NCBI GenBank assembly: GCA_002794775.1
Contig: NBAY01000097.1
Span: forward strand, 55,937-119,936
Direction: 5' to 3'
Length of the DNA stretch: 64,000 nucleotides
DNA from: Porodaedalea pini
Taxonomy: Eukaryota; Basidiomycota; Agaricomycetes; Hymenochaetales; Hymenochaetaceae
The notes under the pieces were generated by a model. It saw nothing but the letters and a program-made list of their open reading frames with translations. It did no database searches and was not told the origin of the DNA. The stretch's first letter is position 1. Each line of letters starts with the position of its first letter. Shown here one piece after another: positions 57,688 through 64,000 of the stretch. Made by a program: the position numbers and the translations under genes.

Positions 57688-57817
57688 CTTACTACACCTG
57701 TTCTTACACATGGGCAACTGACATAATGTGACAACCAATATTGTATTTAGTGGGGCTTTAGTGTAATTAGAATTTCACAATAAAATTCAAGTTTCTTCCA
57801 GACAGACTAAGATAATA

Positions 57818-57916
57818 CAGGTGGGTGTAAGTGAAGGCTAAGTCATATGCACCAGTTTGGCTGGGAGTTGCTGCATAAAGCTTGCACATGACTTAGCTAT
57901 CACTTACACCCACCTG
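57818..57916. mobile_element. 99-bp MITE with TA duplication
   Basis: CAGGTGGGTGTAAGTGA at the left is inverted at the right as TCACTTACACCCACCTG, flanked by TA on both sides (57816-57817 and 57917-57918). It is a Tc1/mariner-type MITE. Confidence 0.75.
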
Positions 57917-57957
57917 TATATTGCCTGTAGAACTCAGATAAAGCTAGAATAGATATG

Positions 57958-58277
57958 TGTTAGGACTCAAACTTTCCACTTATTTTGATTTTAATCCATC
58001 TCCCTTTTCCTTTAATATTGCGCATTCATCTTAATCACTTTCCTTTCAATGCTGATCTATGCTATGTAATAAGTTCTCATGCTTATGTCAACCACAATCC
58101 TTCCCACACTCACTCCTTCAGATGCGACCTTCATTTGTTCCATTACATAAACTATATAGTTCTTAGATAATATGGTCTCACAGGTCCTGAGCTTAAGAGG
58201 GAAGCAGGAATCATATGAACACTTGTTCTGCTTTTTCTCTTACCTCTATGACGATCTAGGTGAGACCATGTCCCCCC
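57958..58277 (+). mobile_element. Truncated LTR of a chromovirus-related family
   Basis: Begins TGTTAGGACTC like the solo LTR at 42830. It retains the TTCTGCTTTT motif and the first CTCTTACCTC repeat. It is cut at 58277 by the next LTR element, so its remainder is expected beyond that element's 3' end, outside the window. Confidence 0.75.
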
Positions 58278-59103
58278 TGTAGCGATTAACCATCACCTAT
58301 GTGCTGGCCGAGTCTTTCCCCCCCTCACTTACACTACTCCTTTGACTCCCTTTACCAGCCACCAAACATTACTAGTGATACATTTGCAATTGGCAGCCGA
58401 CCCTTTATTATAATCCTTGGTATGGACACAATCGGATGGACAGATGTCATACGAACTCGATCAGCACATGGACGACTGACTCTTGTGGGCACAGGTGGAA
58501 GGATTTAGGCAAGTCAGACAAGGACATGGGATATAGTGGTGCAGTGGTGAGAGACGAGAGAGCAGGTTGGGCACTACAACATCACTCCACAACGATTGGC
58601 TGCATGATGTGAGCAGGCCGATCGCCGACTCACCTTCACATCCATTCACACAGACTCGGCCAAGTCTTGCACCACTTTCTCTGCTTCAGTTTAGTATAAA
58701 TTTGCAGTAGTTTGTAGATAGAGATAGAAAGAAGGAGACAGTACAGAGACAGACAGTCCCCTCTCCACCTCTAGACCGCAATCTACTACATGCATTACTA
58801 TGCACTACTTGCCCGACTCTCACTCTGAAGACAGTATACATCAACTCTGTCACCGACTCTCAGAACTCCATCACCCAATCACTGAATGCCCTTGGCCACT
58901 GTCACAAGTGCTGATTCTACCCACCTGAGTCTTGGTCCAACCAGAATCCCACACGTATCTGTATCGCCGAGTCTTCATATCTCAAACCTTGCTCTACTTA
59001 GATTGTCCCTCTCGGTATTCTGAGTCACCACAGGTCCCCCTTGGGTCGATCACGAGCCGTAGCCCAAATCGCCCTTCAGATTAGAAGAGTCTGCACCCCT
59101 ACA
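58278..59103 (+). repeat. Putative 5' LTR of element E
   Basis: Has TG...CA ends and a TATAAAT box near 58694. The 3' partner is not in the window, so the ends are inferred. Confidence 0.6.
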
Positions 59104-59181
59104 CATTGGAGCCCACCATGAGGGGGACAAGGTGCCTTGCCTAAGTATCAGGTCGACGTCTGAAGCTCCTCGGCACTCTAC

Positions 59182-60209
59182 GTGCATGCAAGCAAAGGTT
59201 CAGGAAGAACCAAGCAACCCACCACCACCACCCAGAGGACGAGGCTGAGGAAGACCAAGAGGATGTCCACCAACCACAGCCACCCCTCAGATCTTACAAC
59301 GCTCCCAGAGAAGTATCCTTGTCACCTTTTTGCTGATCTGGAACCACCAACCCAGAAAACACACTTTCAGGACACCGAGCAACAACAGCCACCCTCAGTA
59401 ACTGAACCAAACTCACACAAGAATGAGGATGACCAGTCGAACCTAGAAGGATCCTACCTGATCTCATCGAAACACCGATATCACTTGTATCCCAGGAAGC
59501 TTCGTAACCGGCAACAGGTTGCATTTCAGCATCGCCAGTACACCACTCAGTCAGCAGATACAAAGACCCAGGGGAACACCCGAAAGTGAGGAAAAGAATC
59601 CAGGCCTCGAAGGATACAGGAGTCCAACAAGGAACGAAGTCGCTCCAGATCGAAGAAGTGGTCAGGAGACTGGTATCGCCAGGACCACGAGAATCAAGCA
59701 ACATCATTGAAACCATCACTCAGATCGTTGTCACCCACAAGACCAGGGTCACCACTTAATTGGGGCAGACAAGCCATCAGAAGATGGATGACAAACCTCT
59801 GATTCAAACAGGAGGACCAATAGAAGTACCAACAGAACAAAACTCCGAACCTGAGAATCCTACCCCGACCAAGAAGAACAATCAACCCCAGAATCACCAC
59901 AGAATTGGTCTGAGACATGGAGGAAACTGGTCCCGCCACCACCCACCAACTCCAGAAGGATCAATACCTGTTGCAATATCAAGGATCGTGGACCCATACC
60001 CAGAAACTTGCCCTTCGACTCCAGAACAGCCGAGAAGGACACCAACTCCACCTTCACATGTACCCACACCAGCTCTGCCGACTCTCCATATTGTGGCGCC
60101 ACCAATAGTCAGAGCAGTCATGGCCAATTCTACCTGCACAAGGATTGAGCCAAGGACCTTCACAAGCCCCACCAATGGCACCACCGACGCAACCCATACC
60201 CAAACATAG
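59182..60209 (+). pseudogene. Proline/glutamine-rich gag N-terminal region of element E
   Basis: Open segments 59182-59589 and 59760-60209 encode low-complexity, P/Q/T-rich peptides typical of the N-terminus of this gag family. They are in different frames, so the gene is broken. Confidence 0.45.
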
Positions 60210-60359
60210 CCAATCCTCTTCCAGACCTCACTAAGTCCAGAAATCTCCCGATCACTGGACCAAATCCTCCAGTTCCAGGAGCGACAATGCCGAACTGACA
60301 CGACAAACAAGCACCAGCAATGAACGCCGATGTAGAACCAGAGGGGATCCGCAATTCTT

Positions 60360-61659
60360 TGAAGAGGTTAACATCTTAGGATCAAATGCAGGAATCACCG
60401 ATCTACAGAAAATCAATTGGGCACATTACTATGCACTGGTACACGAGGAGTTACTATGGTTGACTCTCCCACAGGCACGACAGAACAATTTCATGTCATT
60501 CAAAACAGCCGCCTTGGGCTTCTATCCAGCCAGCAACAAATAAGATACACTTACGGAGATCTAATCAATTTCATTGCCGAGAATTCCAACAAGGTTTTTG
60601 ATGGGCACAGCTGCCCTGGGAGAATACCATCAAAGCTTTATGCGTATTACGTCATATCTGGTTCAAGAAAGAGTCATTTTGGATCTAGATCAAAAGTGGT
60701 TCTATCGAGAAGGCCTAAACTGGCTCACCAATCAGCATCTCGAACAACAGCTTCAGTTGGTTGACTTTTGACACCCAGCTGGTGTTCCTTGGGATATACC
60801 GGTACTATACAATGAACTCGACCAACTTTATAGCAGGAGGAGTTCTAGTAACTGGTCCTGGTGCGCAGCAAGGATATGCAAGTACTGCAGTATGGAACAT
60901 TCGGGATACCCACGGCACCTCCATATTTTACTCAGCAACACGTCCGCAGCATCTGGACCATACGCGACCCCATCAAACGAGAGGACTCAGAACTGAGCCT
61001 GCTCACATGCATGGTATCAGACTTACAAGCTGAGATACGGGATCTCCGGGGTGAAAGGAAGGAGGATTATGAAGGCAAGACTACAAGGATCGGTATGCTC
61101 GAGATGGCGTATGCCCTAATGAACCCGGGAGTACCAGCACCCGACAATTATGGATGGCCACGCAAAGAATACAGGGCACCAGAGAGGCCCACCTCCAGTC
61201 AGAAATATGCAGGTAAGGAATACAGGACCCGAACATGTGCAATGTGCCACAGCACACACACCTATTCAGGGACTGTACAATCAGGGACACATTGCTGAAC
61301 CGGCGACTATTGGCCTTGGATGCACAAGGATTCATTGTGATGCCAGGAGGAACACAACTGCTGCGGGACCTCAAGGCTTCTCTACTGGATCGAATGAACT
61401 TGTACTACGAGACCACCCGAACGAAGTCCCTCCGGGTATGACAATTCCTGTCGACATGACAACACTACAAGATCCACCACCACACCAAATGGCGAACTTG
61501 TTCGATGTACTATCCCGCCATATCAGGACCAAGTATGTATACGCGACCCAGCCATGTAAGGAGGAAGCCCATATCGAAGAAATCCAGGACAAATATGTAG
61601 GGGAAGGAAGGAAGGTTCAGTTCGACGATACGGGCAATTCTCATGACCAGCAGAGATGA
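60360..61659 (+). pseudogene. gag core and zinc-knuckle region of element E
   Basis: One frame reads K-I-N-W-A-H-Y-Y-A-L and continues into a gag-like block. After a frameshift it reads L-G-E-Y-H-Q-S-F-M-R-I-T-S-Y-L. Near 61230-61290 there is C-x-x-C...H...C followed by R-D-T-L-L-N-R-R-L-L-A-L-D-A, the usual knuckle context of these elements. Stops and shifts make it non-functional. Confidence 0.6.
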
Positions 61660-61860
61660 TCGGTGAGACTGGCAAATATAGGAAAAGTCAACTCTCCTTC
61701 ACCTAAACGCATGACAAAACCAACAAAGAACAAGAAGGACACAAACCAGCTATGGACTTGGCGTACCAGAAACTGAAACAGATAAAGAAAGGAGAAAGAA
61801 TCGCCTGAGCCCAGAACAATTGAAGAATCAGTACCCAACTCAATTCCACCGAGTGAGCCT

Positions 61861-62530
61861 ATGCAAGTACATGTAGCACCACCACAGGAAATGATGGAAC
61901 TGAAGCCTGGACATCCCAACATGGCAGTAGATGTACAGAAGCCACAGTTCAAATACAACACACCAGCTAATGACCCCACAATGGTCAATGCAGTGTTTCG
62001 CCGATTCTTGGATTCCACAATATCCATATCAGGTCAAGAACTATTGGCAACCTTGCCAGAGGTCAGACGAAAATGCAAGGACATGATGACGGTGAAGCAG
62101 AGTCCAATAAGCCATGACGAAGAAGGCACGGCAATGTATTCGGCAGGACCCAGACCAGGCTCACCAGTTGAATCACAGGAAAATGAACCAATTGCACCAG
62201 CAAGCATTCCAATCTGAACCATTGATGTATGGTTGGACGGAAAGATCGAGGTCAAAGGACTGCTTGACACTGGAGCTTCATTTATAGGGCTTTCTCAGGA
62301 TATATGGAAACACCTAGGATCGCCGACTCTAAATAACGAACAAATCACTATAGAAACAGCAGATGCGTCTAGGACCCAATCACTCAGACTAATACCATGA
62401 CTCAGGATAGGACTTGGAGGATTCTCAGTACTCGTACAAGCACAAGTTGTACACCCAGCACCGTTCGACATCCTACTGGCTGACTGTTTCTCGCACATTG
62501 CAAGGCTCGACTTGTGGATATAGACATTGA
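61861..62530 (+). pseudogene. Protease region of element E
   Basis: A segment 61861-62217 contains E-L-L-A-T-L-P-E-V-R, typical of sequence just before the protease. After an in-frame TGA comes K-G-L-L-D-T-G-A-S (around 62254-62280), the retropepsin active site, then another TGA at 62398-62400 and the I-L-L-A-D-C-F end. Confidence 0.7.
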
Positions 62531-62999
62531 CAACCAGGTACTAGAACTAATCCACCTGGTAATGGAGAAGATATATCAGTTCCAACCTGAGAACAAACAC
62601 AATGAAAGCAACCAGCCAAAGAGGACAAGGATTTTTAATAGTCAATGAATTGGTACCATACCGACAAGATGAACCAGAGGTGCAACCATGCTATACCACA
62701 AATACCCCGGAGCCAAATGCAGTACATATTTCTTTTGACAGACAGTCTATTGAGATCACCGTCACGGAAAAAGGAGGCGTAAAACTGAAACAAAATAAGG
62801 AAAACAACAAAACCCAAACAAACGAAGCAACAGGACTATTCTCTATCAATCACCCATATGACAACAAATCTCTAATTCCTCAAACAAGTCAAACTCACCG
62901 AATGACTCAACCATTCTCAAATACAAGAAGGTCACCGATCGTATAAAGCCGGTACCAACCACACTCCCCAAAGAATACTGAATCACCAGGACACAGTAC

Positions 63000-64000
63000 C
63001 CTGATCCCTAAAGGACCTTCCAGAATTATCGACCCATCCTCCACCATTCTCACCTGGGAAACAACTCACCCAGGAACATACATGACAAAATGGACATAGA
63101 TCCAGCCAGATTCCTACTCCCTGAAGAAAAGGATCTTGCATGGTGGGTTATTCAGACACAGGAAATGGTGTTCGCATGGGATGAAACAGAAAAGGGCACA
63201 CTCGACTATGACTACTTCGCTCCGTTCTTATCCCAACGATTGAGCATATTCCATGGGTACTGAAGAATATTCCATCCCACCGGGGATATTCTAAGGTCAT
63301 TGCAATCATCAAAGACAAAATCATGTCCAGGGTATACGAACCATCAAACTCATCATACTGATCCAGGTGGTTCTGTGTAGTAAAGAAGGACAGAAAGTCA
63401 CTGAGAATAGTCCACGATCTTCAACCACTAAACACAGTCACAATACGAGATCCATTGGTACCGTATCCAACAGAACACATCGCTGAGTCTTTTGGGGCTG
63501 ATCCTGCTATACAACCTTGGACTTATTCATAGCATTTGACCAAAGGAAACTCGCCATACGAAGTAGGGACATAACGATATTCCAGACACCACTAGGAGCA
63601 TTTCGACTCACATCAATTCCCATGGGGGTATACGAACTCCCACAAATCATGCACGCTGATGTCACATTCATCCTGAAGGACGAAATCCCAGACGTTGCGT
63701 TCCCATACATTGATGATGTACCCATAAAAGGGCTGGCCACACGATACGAATTACAGGACGGATCATACGAGACCATCCCAGAAAATTCAGGAATCCGCCG
63801 ATTCATATGGGAACACCTAAACGACATCAATTGAGTCCTCCAAAGATTCAAAGTAGTTGGAGTGACTCTGTCTGGGAAAAAGTTGGTACTCGCCACACCT
63901 GAAGCAGTGATAGTTGGCCACACCTGCAACTACTCAGGACAAGTCCCAGATGAAGCACAAGTCCAAAAAGGTCATCGACTGGCCTCCTTGTTGAAGACAT
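63000..64000 (+). pseudogene. Reverse transcriptase of element E (partial)
   Basis: The RT fingers and palm are partly readable: L-R-I-V-H-D-L-Q-P-L-N near 63400, F-Q-T-P-L-G-A-F-R-L near 63580, then the catalytic Y-I-D-D-V-P-I-K-G near 63705, and G-I-R-R-F-I-W-E-H. Frameshifts at about 63230 and 63515 and a stop at 63832 break it. The YIDDVP signature marks a widespread basidiomycete Ty3/gypsy lineage, distinct from the YLDD chromoviruses A-C. Confidence 0.8.

Larger units (their letters stand above)
58278..64000 (+). mobile_element. Ty3/gypsy element E, decayed, runs off the window
   Basis: The putative 5' LTR 58278-59103 (TGTAGCGATT...CCCCTACA) is followed by TTGGAGCCCACCATGAGGGG, a likely primer site of a type common in basidiomycete gypsy elements. 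Gag-, protease- and RT-like sequences follow in that order, with frameshifts and stops. The 3' LTR and integrase are outside the window. Confidence 0.8.

Noticed and set aside
1..64000. CRISPR arrays, tRNA or rRNA genes
   Set aside because: The tandem and inverted repeats seen are transposon ends, LTRs or short satellites; no tRNA cloverleaf or rRNA sequence was recognised.

Overview
The window is nuclear DNA of a basidiomycete fungus, most likely an agaricomycete. It has a FunK1-type fungal kinase, a DUF6533-type membrane protein, genes cut by 47-83 nt introns, chromodomain Ty3/gypsy retroelements, and a basidiomycete-type gypsy reverse transcriptase. About 16 kb in the middle (10-26 kb) is GC-richer host sequence. 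Both sides are nested transposable elements. No tRNA, rRNA or CRISPR array was recognised.

Layout. 0.6-5.7 kb: a TIR element (514-bp TIRs, TA target) whose interior gene is broken by two solo LTRs, one inside the other. 6.1-7.2 kb: HMG-box pseudogene. 8.85-9.99 kb: a MITE and a palindromic foldback element directly upstream of the FunK1 gene (10.1-12.7 kb). 17.6-19.1 kb: cysteine-desulfurase-like enzyme (-). 20.6-22.2 kb: FAD monooxygenase (+). 23.4-25.1 kb: DUF6533 membrane protein (-). Two related dispersed repeats lie at 19.3-20.1 and 26.7-27.5 kb.

27.8-42.7 kb is the most unusual object. It is one large TA-flanked transposon with two near-identical 2,233-bp inverted arms. Each arm holds a complete spliced Tc1/mariner DD34E transposase gene, and the arm ends one base after the transposase stop codon. 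Between the arms lie 4.2 kb of cargo with two head-to-head genes I do not recognise. The right arm is split by a chromovirus retrotransposon (copy A). The TIR element at 0.6-5.7 kb shares its ends but has a different interior, so the family seems to exchange its contents.

42.8-57.7 kb: a solo LTR, then an older chromovirus (copy C), which contains a solo LTR of another family, which in turn contains chromovirus copy B, nearly identical to A. A and B have 413-bp LTRs, 5-bp target duplications, gag, and a gag-pol -1 frameshift signal. Their primer site is an 11-nt complement of the predicted mRNA 5' end, which indicates Tf1/sushi-type self-priming. Pol carries protease, RT, RNase H, integrase and chromodomain, with one shared TGA in RT. 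57.8-64 kb: a MITE, an LTR fragment, and the 5' part of a decayed gypsy element that runs off the window.

Many nonsense codons in the repeats are TGA at arginine positions, and several target duplications differ by CG to TG or CA. This points to CpG deamination of silenced, methylated DNA.
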